Shown here: positions 1-10,385 of the stretch, piece after piece
Numbering within the stretch: the first letter of the stretch is position 1
Layout: every line of letters starts with the position of its first letter
From: Pocillopora verrucosa
Lineage: Eukaryota > Cnidaria > Anthozoa > Scleractinia > Pocilloporidae
Reading direction: 5' to 3'
NCBI RefSeq assembly: GCF_036669915.1
Contig: NC_089312.1
Location: forward strand, 8,137,438 to 8,201,437
Length of the DNA stretch: 64,000 nucleotides
Position numbers and translations under genes: made by a program
The notes under the pieces: generated by a model
Databases searched by the model: none
Told to the model about the DNA's origin: nothing
Seen by the model: the letters and a program-made list of their open reading frames with translations, nothing else

Positions 1-31
1 TAAGTGCGTGAATTTTTCAAAGTCCATGTCA

Positions 32-277
32 CTACTCAACTCCGGAAGACAAAAGAACCCACAGTTGAACGTCCTTTGAAAAAAAGTTGTTATTAGTTTT
101 ATTTTTCGAAAGTAATAGAGGTTTGGTTAGTAGAGAAACTTCGATTAGAAATAGCACTTGCCTCACTTTCCAAGCTAGCGGCTGCGAAAACTGAAACTGA
201 AAAATCACATCAAAGAATAATTCTATTTTCACGACCATGAGAAGCGCCAACCAGATAATGAACATGACAGGTTTCAA
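32..277 (-). CDS. Putative first coding exon with signal-peptide-like start (gene continues off left edge)
   Basis: A minus-strand ATG at 277 opens a reading frame whose first ~25 residues (MKPVMFIIWLALLMVV...) are strongly hydrophobic, like a signal peptide or membrane anchor. A plausible splice donor (AAA|GTGAGG) lies near 166-171, after which the frame loses protein-like character, so the real exon may be only about 277 to 170. An E2F-type motif (TTTTCGCGCCAAA, 367-379) sits about 90 bp upstream, the same geometry seen upstream of CATSPERB and PPT2. The downstream exons would be outside the window. The product is not recognised. This could be a chance ORF; the hydrophobic start and promoter-like upstream sequence are the only support. 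Confidence 0.3.
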   Translation of the reverse strand: MKPVMFIIWLALLMVVKIELFFDVIFQFQFSQPLAWKVRQVLFLIEVSLLTKPLLLSKNKTNNNFFSKDVQLWVLLSSGVE

Positions 278-1145
278 GTAGTAGTTTGCTTGAATATTGG
301 TGGCGAACGTGCGTCCAACTCCCTAATTGAGTAAACACGTCCTTAAAGTGTAAACAAACAAGCATATTTTCGCGCCAAATGGAGGCCGTTGAGTTTTTTA
401 TCCTTCAAATAGTTTTTGAAACTTATGGGATGTTCACTTTTCAGTGTTTTCTGGTACGATTTCATGCACAAACACATGTCAAGTCCCTTCCTTTTGAACG
501 TTTTCTCTTAAATTGAATTTGAAGCGAACACTTATCGTTGTGAGCATAAGGTTTGAAATTGAGGAATATCACTCGGATGATGTCCTCTGATATCACATTG
601 ATGATACCAAGGAGTTTTGTTGGTCAGCTTGACAATCGGTTACGGGGAGGGGGGATGCCTCAATTCGGTCAAATCTAGATAAGGCGCCGGAAAGAACCTC
701 GCTAAGAAAGATACTATGCACATTCAACCTCCCCATTTAATTTATGGTCCTCATTACATAAGTTCAAAGGTCAATGCTTCTTCTATTGCTGAATTGAGCT
801 CATAACGGCAAATTCCACTACTTCGCACTTAGAGCAGAGATCACAAGAAAAAGCTCTCCGTAAAGCATCTTTTGGTTATTAAGAAGGTAAACAGTTTTAA
901 GGCTACTATATGTGAGTTCTCCAAGACGGACTTTAAGTTTCAAAAGAAATGTTACGTAATCGAAGCCTTTTCAAATTCTTTATTGTTACATCATAAACAA
1001 ACAAACTCGACAGGGTTATAATATGTGAATTTCAATAGTTTAACACTAGGTAATTAAAAAACATTGGGCAACCCTGAAAAACGCATCAACACTTAATAAT
1101 TCCACCAACGTCACACTCTTAAATTTCTGATCTGATGTTTGTCTA
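278..1145. other. Intergenic, no gene seen
   Basis: AT-rich sequence between two minus-strand reading frames. Apart from the E2F-type motif at 367-379 I see no coding signal, RNA gene or obvious repeat. Confidence 0.5.
367..379. promoter_or_regulatory. E2F-type motif upstream of putative left-edge exon
   Basis: TTTTCGCGCCAAA matches the E2F consensus class (TTTSSCGC). It lies about 90 bp upstream of the minus-strand ATG at 277. Function is inferred from motif and position only. Confidence 0.4.
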
Positions 1146-1811
1146 TCAAAGCTGAGGGAAAGAACGAAGCTTTTCCAGTCCTTCCCAATTACTACTACTC
1201 AATGCTTCTGAGTTCAACCAACGAACAATCATGTCCTTTTTCTTATCAGCGGAGTCCTCATCCATCTCTGCGAGTCCTAGTTCATGGCATATCAACGCTT
1301 CTTGGGTCAAACATTTGCGGCCAACAAGTTTTCTGGAATCTAAGATACTATTATCATCCTTTATTCCCAAACAGCATGTTGTAACAGAATTGTTGCTGCT
1401 TGTCAGGGCAGATAAAGGTCTTTTTTGTGTGTCATCTATTTTAGCACTGACAAGAGCACGAACATTAGATTGGTTTTCGCAGATTTTGTTGTTTTTTGTG
1501 TAACTTGTGTTCCACTGCTTTGCATGCATTTCACTGCTCTTTTCTCCTCCTCGTAATGAAAGTGTGCGTGCCCTTGCTTTCACAGTCAACTTTGGTAGTG
1601 CATCTTTTATTGGTGGCAACTCTGCCGGGGCGCTGGTTCTGCGAAGTCTTCCTATAGTCTCGTTCCAAACTTGCCTCGTATCACTCTCACCACCTCTTAA
1701 TAATATGGATTTCTTCTCGCTTTCCTTCTTAGTAATACCGAATGACAAATCCACCCTTTTTGTCAACAGCGATTGTTTTGCAGACACACGGCCAAACGTT
1801 TTTTGTTCCAT
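1146..1811 (-). CDS. Uncharacterised intronless 221-aa protein
   Basis: A complete single-exon frame on the minus strand starts at ATG 1811 and ends with a stop at 1146. An in-frame TAA sits three codons upstream of the ATG, which supports this start. The product is hydrophilic and basic in its N-terminal half (several KK, RR and RGG runs), with no signal peptide or membrane segment. The C-terminal third is more ordered-looking and acidic to mixed (LGLAEMDEDSADKKKDMIVRW...), and could form a short helical domain. I do not recognise the family. An intronless gene among intron-rich neighbours could be a retrogene or the coding exon of a gene with non-coding 5' exons. The length and sensible amino-acid composition make a chance ORF less likely, but this is not proven. 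Confidence 0.5.
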   Translation of the reverse strand: MEQKTFGRVSAKQSLLTKRVDLSFGITKKESEKKSILLRGGESDTRQVWNETIGRLRRTSAPAELPPIKDALPKLTVKARARTLSLRGGEKSSEMHAKQWNTSYTKNNKICENQSNVRALVSAKIDDTQKRPLSALTSSNNSVTTCCLGIKDDNSILDSRKLVGRKCLTQEALICHELGLAEMDEDSADKKKDMIVRWLNSEALSSSNWEGLEKLRSFPQL

Positions 1812-3588
1812 ACTGAGTTAGCCGCAGACTTTAGCTACCCTGACACTTAAAATACCGAATGAATAGTCACTTGTTATATTACTGTCACTCTTGCAGGAGG
1901 TAATCATAACAAATCAGACGTAGTCAGTCAAAACGTTTGCGTTCAGATGATTATTGGCTAAGGAATTATTTGTTTAGCAGCCGCTAACATACCTCAGCTA
2001 TTGAATTTTGTACACAAGACAATTAGCTTCGGTACACAAAGAGAATAAAGGTGTTTTTTTACATAAAATGTACAAAGCTTATTATCCTAAGATTACTTCA
2101 CTTTCTTATTATCGTACATGTTCTTGTACTTTCATTAATCATTCAGATGAACAGATTACAAACACATTTACTTTGAAAGGGTTAAAGAATTTTTCTCACT
2201 TATTTATGGTTATTATAGCTGTCACCTTGCTTGGATGCGGTCATTACTCAGTTTTAAAAAGATCTTACATCAGTGAGAGTTATCTTACGATGTATAGTCG
2301 ATTGACTGCGTTATTTTAAAAAATAAGTGAGAAATTATCTTCCTAATAAAGCGTGTTCACCAGGTTTTTAACAGGCAAGCTTTTCTGATCTGAGCTTCTG
2401 CCAGGTAAAACAATAAATCGAGTGATGCTTTAAGAGCAATAAATTGGCAGTTTACAATTTCAACTAGTGCGACAAGTCAAAGTATTTTAATTGCATGCAA
2501 ATATTGGATCCTTTGGGAAATAAACAAATGTGTGAATTAAGAAACCTTGAACGATAAAAGTAAACATCCACTTGCTTTGGTGGTAAAAATATCATCAGAA
2601 AACTTCCAGTATCTGCAAGTGCGTTTCAAATAAGTAACCTAAGGAATTTTCCATGTTTTTGGGCATATTACATATTTCAGCACTTTACAACTGAAATTAA
2701 TTGTTTGGGAGGTCTGTTCAGACTTCTTAACGTTATTAAGCGGCAAGGTTAAGTCAGGTTAGCTTGTTAAATCAAACCGAGTATGATTACTTGTACCTTA
2801 CAGAGACAATAATAAGAACGCCTGTGTATATTCAGTAGTGAAAAACACAAATGCTAAGACTGGGCCCGTTTTACTGATTTTTATGGAAGTAAATCCTTCT
2901 TGTGCTTCCAAGATTTTGACGGTGGATATACTGAGTAAGGCATCATAGTTGAGAGTGAAAAGAGAGAGAGAAAGAGAGGGAGAGAGAGAGAGAGAGAAAA
3001 AATGGTGTTAATTGATGCCAATGCAAGAATTGCACATGCTCTGCGATAATCGGAGATCATTTCAATTGCAATTGAAATGTTCAATCAGAAAGAATCAGTG
3101 TTACACTTGAAACCTAAAATAAAATTTGATTTACAGAGGAAGTGCTGATCTTTCAGGAAAGTTAGTTTCTTTTTCAGAGACTCTTTGCAAAGAAAAACAG
3201 TGATAATTGTGGAATTAATGGCGGATAATGATTTTTAAGTCAGCCTTATTGGGAACCTTTTCAATGTTGAGAGTAAGCCACATTAGCGCAACCAAATCAT
3301 CGTTTTACAGACCCCGGCAGCTTGTTGGGTGCGATGAGGGGACAGTTATCGTCATACCCTGTCTTTTTGTAACGTTTCCTTCTCAGTAACGGTATATAAA
3401 ATTACGTCCACCCGTGCTTGGGTCTCTGGAAAAGTTTGCACTGGAAAATCTCGAGAAAGGACGCACAAATGAATAACCGGTCTCATCATTAGGAATCATG
3501 CTTTCTCAAAAACAAAGAGCGTTCTACTAGTCTTCTATTTATACCATTTGCTCTGACAGCTCAAGCTCAGGAGCAGGGAACTCTGATA
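1812..3588. other. Intergenic between the 221-aa gene and CATSPERB
   Basis: No convincing gene. A 103-aa plus-strand frame at 2008-2319 has AT-driven composition and no splice or homology support. A GA-rich microsatellite lies at about 2956-3000. Confidence 0.5.
2956..3000. repeat. (GA)n microsatellite
   Basis: Imperfect GA/GAAA/GGGA run ending in a pure (GA)n tract, visible directly in the sequence. Confidence 0.85.
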
Positions 3589-6500
3589 CTAATCATTCTT
3601 CATCTTCTTCTTCCCATGAAAGTGTTTCATATAAACAATAAATAACAAACTTGCAAATCCCATTCCCGTGCAGGCTCTTACAACGTCATTCACAGGAAAA
3701 GGCAAAGGAGTATCGACGACAAAAACCACAAATTCATCTGTCAAGATACCGAAAGTGTAATTCTCTTGTACAACTCGAGCACGAAAATGATACAAGCCCG
3801 AGCCTTCAAACTGTATCGAACTGTTAAGACTCTGTTCTAACACTGGCGGTGATATTCCAACAAAAGTGAGATCACTCGGGGAAAGTACTATGAAATCTTT
3901 CCTTTGATTCAGTTCTTCAAGATAAAATGGGAAACGTAGAGGTTCTTCTTCCTTATGCTCTTCTAACACCACAAAGCGTAGAATTAATTTTTCACTGAAC
4001 ATAACGCGGTAGACAGTATCGATGCAGTCCGAATGCTCAACAAGAGAAGACCCTCTCATTTGCCTCGAACATCCACAATCAGAGCGAATTTTTTTTCCTC
4101 TACATTGTTTATATCGAAGTGTGTTTCTAGTGATAGCATACGTGGTTTTGTAAAGTGGTTTTTGTGGGTCCACGTTGTAAGTATTTTCCGACATTGGTAT
4201 TGCTTTGCCTCGTGAAGAAGGAGTTCTGTAGTTGAAAGGTACTTTTATGTTCCTCACTATGCCTTTGGAATCAGTTATTTCCGAATCTAAAAATGCATCA
4301 AGAGAAAATGATGTAGGATACAAGAAACGTAGCTTTTTATCCGGTGGACAGCCCCCGTGTACGGTATAAGATGCCTCCTTGCATATCAGAGAAACAGTTT
4401 GTTCTAATCTAACAGAGACTGACGATATTCCAACGATTAAAGGTCTTTTTGTCAAAGTGACTTGGAGAGTGTGATTCATGTTTTGGTATCGATAAGATGA
4501 CTTCACATAAAACAGGGAAGGTTTTCCAATAAACAGCCTCACTAAAGGTTTCGTGGGATTTTTATATACTTCTCCTTTGAATATTACGCGGAGGGTAAAG
4601 TTAAGACTTTCGCCAGAGTCCAAATGGTAGAGTTCTATCTTACTGGGCGGCTCTTCGAAAAGGAAATGTCGACACTCGTCTTCTGCCAACCACCAACCAT
4701 GAAATTGAGGCTTTGGAATATAAGGGATGTACGAATTATTACTGACTTGTGCTTTGTAAACACCCCAGTTATTGGTATAGTTACCCGGCTCCAAGTCACC
4801 CGGGCTCTTGATATCGACTGAGGCATCACTGACAGAGGTAATCAAGCCCCACTTGTGGTCATATTTTAAGACATGCCCGACAAAATCACTTGAAAATGAG
4901 AACTGATCATTATTTAACAGCTCTGCTATGGCATGATTAAGACCCGTTTGGCGCACTTGAAGAACTGGAGTGCTTAGCGGACGAAAGCCATTAAAAGGAC
5001 GAAAATCCATGAGGTACCACATTCCTTCTTCAAAAAATTCAGTGTAAATTCCAGTATCATCCCATGACATTGGTAACCTTCCAGTAGCGGATGAAAGACT
5101 TTTGCACGCCGTCAGAATCAGACTTATCCCATTGAACAGAAGAACCGTCTTACCGATGTCTGCCCCTTGCCAGCCCGAATCGTTTCCTGAGTTCTGCAGG
5201 TGCAATTCAGCATGTGAACCTGTAATGTTTAATTGAAGAGTGTAATGGAGTGCTGGAGAGTCTGATCTGTCAACAAGACCGAATGGTTTAATAACAAGAG
5301 CAGTGGCAAGCGCACTAAACTCGCTCGTGAGTTTGCTGTCGTACACCTCAGTTATCAATGCTGAGCCCCCATTTTTTGTTCGCACTACGCGTCCAACATC
5401 AGATTGCTGAAACGAGTCAGAACAACCAATCTGATCTGAGAAAAAGGCATCTCCGCAAAAGGCTAAAAATTCCACTTTTCTTTCAGATACAAAATGAACA
5501 AGAAGAGGCCTGTGAAGGAAAATCATGTCTGCTTTGATTTGTGAAGCTAGATCAATACTGTAAGTACTGAATTTCAGCTCACTTGATACGTTCTGCACGC
5601 AAATTATGTTGACCAACTTATCATGCTGAAAATAAGGCAGCTTAAGGGAGCACTCGGTAAAGGATGCAGGTGGCTCAATGCGACTGACTCGCGGAATACC
5701 TGACCAGCCACTGTACACAGCACCAAGACTTGTAACCAATGCAAATGCATCTCCCAGGGCATTGGTAAAAATTGACGATACAGAATCACCTCGGAGCTGT
5801 GTATCCAGCATCTTATTAAACGAGTTTCCTCCGTCTAGAGATAACCACACCTAAAGGATCCCAAACTAAGTTCATAAATCGTTTTTTATGAAATAAATTT
5901 CTGATCACACAACAGAGGTACAATGAAACGAGTCGCAAGAGAGCTTTCTAAGCTTCTCATTTACCTTGGCCCATAAATGGGTCATTAAATCAGTTAAATT
6001 TGAATGACCCTATATTACATTTTTTTAAAATTCTTATTCTTATTTGCATAACAATTATACAAAAAATTGCAATATTATGTTACATTACATGAGCTTAATA
6101 TTGGCCTTGATAAGTTTAAATTTAAGGGAAAGGGTAAGAAATAAGCTTTTTGTTGGTATGATAGCAAGATCATTCCAACTTAGACCTTTCTTCTATAACC
6201 CCTCTACATATAGGCCCATCATTAAAGCTATAACATAACCCTGTTACCGAAAGATGAACATAAGAATGACAAAAGTTATTAGATTAATTTTTTTCTCCAT
6301 CTGCTACAGCAGCGACCTATCATCTTATACTTCCAATTTAAAACAAAGGCTCAGGCTGCCTAGCCTGCAGTGCAGGTGTCTTATTAGGGCGAGTTAACGT
6401 TGCAAGCTCGCGATCGTTTATTCGACCTGTCATGTTTGATTTGGGTTTGGAGTGGACGGTGGGGGAAGGGGCGGGGAAAAGTACACATGTCTTTCTCTCC

Positions 6501-9471
6501 TCAGCCTTCCGCTGCCGTAAAAGCCAATGATGGCAGCTATAACATTTACCAAGAAAATACTGAGTACTCTCTCGCAAAAAATTACGAATTTTTATAGATT
6601 AGTAGATGCCTCTTTACTTCCCACGGCCGATTCGTGTTTTTTTAAACTTTGATGTCTTACCTGGGATCCATAGACGAAAATAACATGAGTGTGAACATGC
6701 ATATTAATCCTTTTAAATTTGACATGATTTGGGAATCGAAAAATGGGCTGCATAAGTCGGAATGTCTGTAGATGAAGTACTGCGACCAAACATTGTACCT
6801 GTGAACACATTGAAAACGATATACACATTGGAAAAATCAATCGAACCCTGTCGATCACAAAGTTCGTAATAACAGGGATTGTTGAGGCTGTGAAATAAGA
6901 ACATATCATATGACCGTTAGCTAATTTAAATTAGCAAGTATTATTCCTCTTTGCACATTTCCGTCATCTTGACCTGTGATTTACAGTTAAAAGCTGGTTT
7001 TTTAAATGACGTTTCAGACTTTGTGACTTTTTTTAAATTAAATCGAAATGTTCAATGGGCTTGTGCTTTTTACCAGGTATTACTTCGTGTTAAAAATAAC
7101 GTTTTTGAATATATCATTCCTTACACTACTTATTATTTTAAAAAAAACCAGCAACAACAATAAATTGTTGTTGAAAAACATTCAAATACATTTACAGATA
7201 TTGCAAGCTATAATTTAGAATTTCAGAATATCCCTCCTGCAGACCCTCAAAGCCTTTACCTTAAAAGGGTCCTTCACTAGCAAAACCACTGTAGTTCTTT
7301 GAATGTCCCAAGCGACACCAAGCACAGTGAAAGACTTCATTTGGTCAGGAAGCTTTATAGGAGACCATATATTAAAGGGAGGTTTGCTTGTTAGAAGAAT
7401 AGAATATTCCCCGCTAGCCGGCGTATAAACCAAATGTACCGCGTGCTCTTTGATCAATATCTCGTGTCTATCACAGTGAACTGTATGATGCAACTTGATT
7501 CTGTCACGTTCCACTGTCCCATCTTTGAACGCTTGCTCGATTATCGGATGTATATTGGGTACTCTTTGAAACTTGAGCTTTAGAGTTAAGGAAAGTATCA
7601 TAAAGTTTACAGTTGACTCAATTATTGGTAATAGTTGATTATTACAAAAGATTAAAGTTGAGACCATCCCTCTCAAAATCTTGAAAAGAAATAGTAGTCT
7701 AAACATGACGTATAGCGTAACGTCAAGCGGCAGAAAAGAGCCCCTGATCTACCCTTCATTACATAGATACTTTTTATTCCGTTAGACCTACTTAAGGATC
7801 AGAAAAAAAGCGAAATCAAATGTTAAGTACGTCGTTCGCTGGAAACGCGTTTCCAAATCATTAATTTTTCCTACCTTGTAGTATCATGAAAGTTATTCCC
7901 ACCCCTTAGCAACTTTTATTTTTAAATCACTTTAACAAAAAATTTGAAAGTGTTGAATAAAAATTGATATAAAAAGCACTAATCATTCTATGACTTAAGC
8001 TACCCTCTAATACTGTCAATACGAGCCTTTGATAAGGCAACCGTACCTTTCTTATGTTAAGTCCTGAGGCTTCATCGATCGATTCCGACCTTAACACACC
8101 TTTTGAGGTTACAAGCAAAATGTGGTTGTTAAACACAGCTAAGTCCAAAATTGACAGTTTTTCACAACTGGTAAACGAACTTTCTTTGCAGATAGAGTAG
8201 TTATCTGGTTTGCCAGATGAGCGGTGAAGGAGATCATACCAATGTGTGGTGTTTGATGTGAAACTTCCATGGGTTACAGCCATGTAGCATCCTGTAGAGA
8301 CAGTGAAAGATCTCTGTAATTTATAGATCTAGTCAAACTTTCATTGGGTAAAGTAGAATTCCATTATTTAATTGCTGATTTTGATTGCCACTTTTCGTTC
8401 GATTTAGCTGAATACACTACATATAGACGCACAGTTAAAAGAGTGAAAATATAATTTTCTCGCTATTCAAGACCACGTGGAAGTTTTTCGCTGAACCGTG
8501 TTTTCCATGCGAAAGACAAAAGTTGAACTTTCGCCATCTGCTTTTCAGCTGTTCGTGCTTTAAATGTGAATATAATTTCTTTTCGTATGAAGTACATTTA
8601 TACTCCTCATTACAGAAAATTAGTAGTACAGAGGGGAAATTCAAACGTTGGCGGTCAACGTTTAGTAGCAGGAACATGGGTTTCTAACTTTGCATTATGA
8701 CATTCACATAAAAATTCTTTCCTCATTTCAGTGTCTTTTTAATCATATTTTAGCTTAGTTTCAGACTTTTTTTGGAGTATTCAAAGCAAAAATAAAGGTC
8801 ACATTTAATTTTCCCTTCCAATTACCTGTGAAAGACTCTTTCACCTCAAACACAGGAACCAAAACAGCGACTCCCGGAGTACATGGATGCTGCCATACAA
8901 TGACATCTTCCACAGCTGGAATTGCGTTCAGGTCTGACATATAGTCTCCGAATTGGACGGAAAGAATTGGGTCAAAATCTGGTAATACAAGAGTTCCCCA
9001 GGATTCAAACAAATTGAGGTCTTGCCCAAGTTCTATTTTGAACTGCCACGGAATTCTCCCGTGGCTTTCTTCATGGTAATGCTCCGATAGTTCTTGCTTT
9101 GAAATATTCATCGTCCAGTAAGAGTCTTCGCCTTGGACAAGTTGGTCGAAGAAGTAAGATTTTGACCAGCTTAAAGTGATGATAGTGACAATTGGAGTCA
9201 TACCTTGAGAGGAATACTGATTGACTAACACATTACGCGAGTTTTGAGTATCGCTGCTGCGATTTCTCAACTGACAGTGAACCACAAGAAATGCAGACTT
9301 GAAATAAAGCAGATTATACGGCTCTCTAAATTGAGATGTGAATTCTGCAAATACGACGGCTTCCACAATTCCCCTTTCACCAAAGTCGATAAACGCATTG
9401 CTGTGCAGTTTCTGGAGCGATATTATCACAAAATGAAGTGTTAAAAGAAAGAAACTCGAATTGACGGACAT
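3589..9471 (-). CDS. CATSPERB: CatSper channel auxiliary subunit beta
   Basis: Five exons join with matching phases: 9471-8826, 8291-8047, 7577-7260, 6798-6661 and 5850-3589, giving about 1,202 aa (the human protein is about 1,116). The start has a hydrophobic signal peptide. The junction of exons 4 and 5 restores VYGSQ-VWLSLDGGNSF, a BNR/Asp-box-like motif that aligns with the human beta-propeller region. The long last exon carries the family's conserved C-terminal ectodomain: an NYRTPSSRG segment, a YKQC...CGCS cysteine cluster, an FEGSGLYHF segment, then DTPLPFPV and one transmembrane helix followed by a short basic cytoplasmic tail. In mammals CATSPERB is part of the extracellular canopy of the sperm flagellar Ca2+ channel complex. 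Homology is recognised by eye; expression in sperm is inferred. Two E2F-type motifs lie 50-106 bp upstream. Confidence 0.93.
6340..6600. repeat. Possible transposon remnant in CATSPERB intron 4
   Basis: A GC-richer block inside an AT-rich intron, containing CTGCAGTGCAGGTGTCTTATT and GGGGAAGGGGCGGGG-like stretches. Its base composition differs sharply from the surrounding intron, which suggests an inserted element. Termini are not clear. Confidence 0.3.
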
Positions 9472-9520
9472 TTTGCCTACGAAGTGCCACGCAGTTTACC
9501 GCTTCATTCATCGCTTCACA

Positions 9521-9577
9521 TTTTCCCGCCAAATCAAGGCTGTAGGTCGGCGACGCAGTGACCCATTTGGCGCCAAA
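9521..9577. promoter_or_regulatory. Paired E2F-type motifs upstream of CATSPERB
   Basis: TTTTCCCGCCAAA (9521-9533) and the perfect palindrome TTTGGCGCCAAA (9566-9577) lie 50-106 bp upstream of the minus-strand start codon at 9471. Both match E2F/DP consensus forms. Regulation by E2F is inferred. Confidence 0.5.
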
Positions 9578-10385
9578 AAGCTTCTTTTCAAACTTTAGCG
9601 GTTCTTCCTTCGTGACTTACAACAGCTTATTAGTCACACAGTTTACATAAACGTTGATTTTTTTCATCAGTGGAGAAACACTTACCACCTATCAAAAATC
9701 TCGAGGCCCATTGATTGCTGAAAACGGAGACCCTAGTTAAAATTAGCTTTAGAACCACCCTGAAATGTTTAAAGGATATATATCGATTATTATGGAAAGA
9801 AGTGGAATGTGACATTCGTACGCCCCTGGTGAAGAAAAGCACAGTTATATAACACTAACTGCAGCTGAAGTTCTGCTAGTGTTTTTATTCAAAATGCTAA
9901 AATAGGAATGGGTGGAGAAGGGATTGTCACTTAATTTGACAGTACTAAAAAAATAGTGGTCCTTAAATTTGTTGCATTGATTAGTGATATAACTCTGTAA
10001 AGCACTAATATCACATTTTTATAGCATTTTAATATCTTGTAGGCATAGCTTGCCTGTAGTACACAACTATATTACTAAGGAGTTAATTCCTGTTCTTCTC
10101 AGATGTGTCCCCATGTGAATCCAGGTGGTTGCATAGGGGACTGACTATCTTTTATTTGGAGGGAGAATTAGGATTTTTTAAAATTAAACAATTTTTTTCT
10201 GTTGTTATCTATCGAAAGTTTTCCAGGCTACTTTTTCCTGCTGACCTTTTTTTTAGCCTTAAAACAGTTTTTTGCTTTTGAAAACAAATTTTCCATGTTA
10301 TCTCCCTCTACAAAAATGGAAAAATCAGTTCCTAAGGATCCATCCAATAGATGAGGAAGATGCTGAATGTTTATTCAATTATTTA
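9578..10385. other. Intergenic between CATSPERB promoter and EXOSC1 3' end
   Basis: No coding signal seen. AATAAA on the minus strand (TTTATT at 10370-10375), 11 bases past the EXOSC1 stop, is the likely EXOSC1 polyadenylation signal. Confidence 0.5.
10370..10375 (-). terminator. EXOSC1 polyadenylation signal
   Basis: AATAAA on the minus strand, 11 bases beyond the EXOSC1 stop codon. Confidence 0.6.

Noticed and set aside
1231-1821. Plus-strand ORFs opposite the 221-aa gene
   Set aside because: Antisense shadows of the minus-strand frame at 1146-1811.
2008-2319. 103-aa plus-strand ORF
   Set aside because: AT-driven composition, no splice context and no recognised domain; likely chance.
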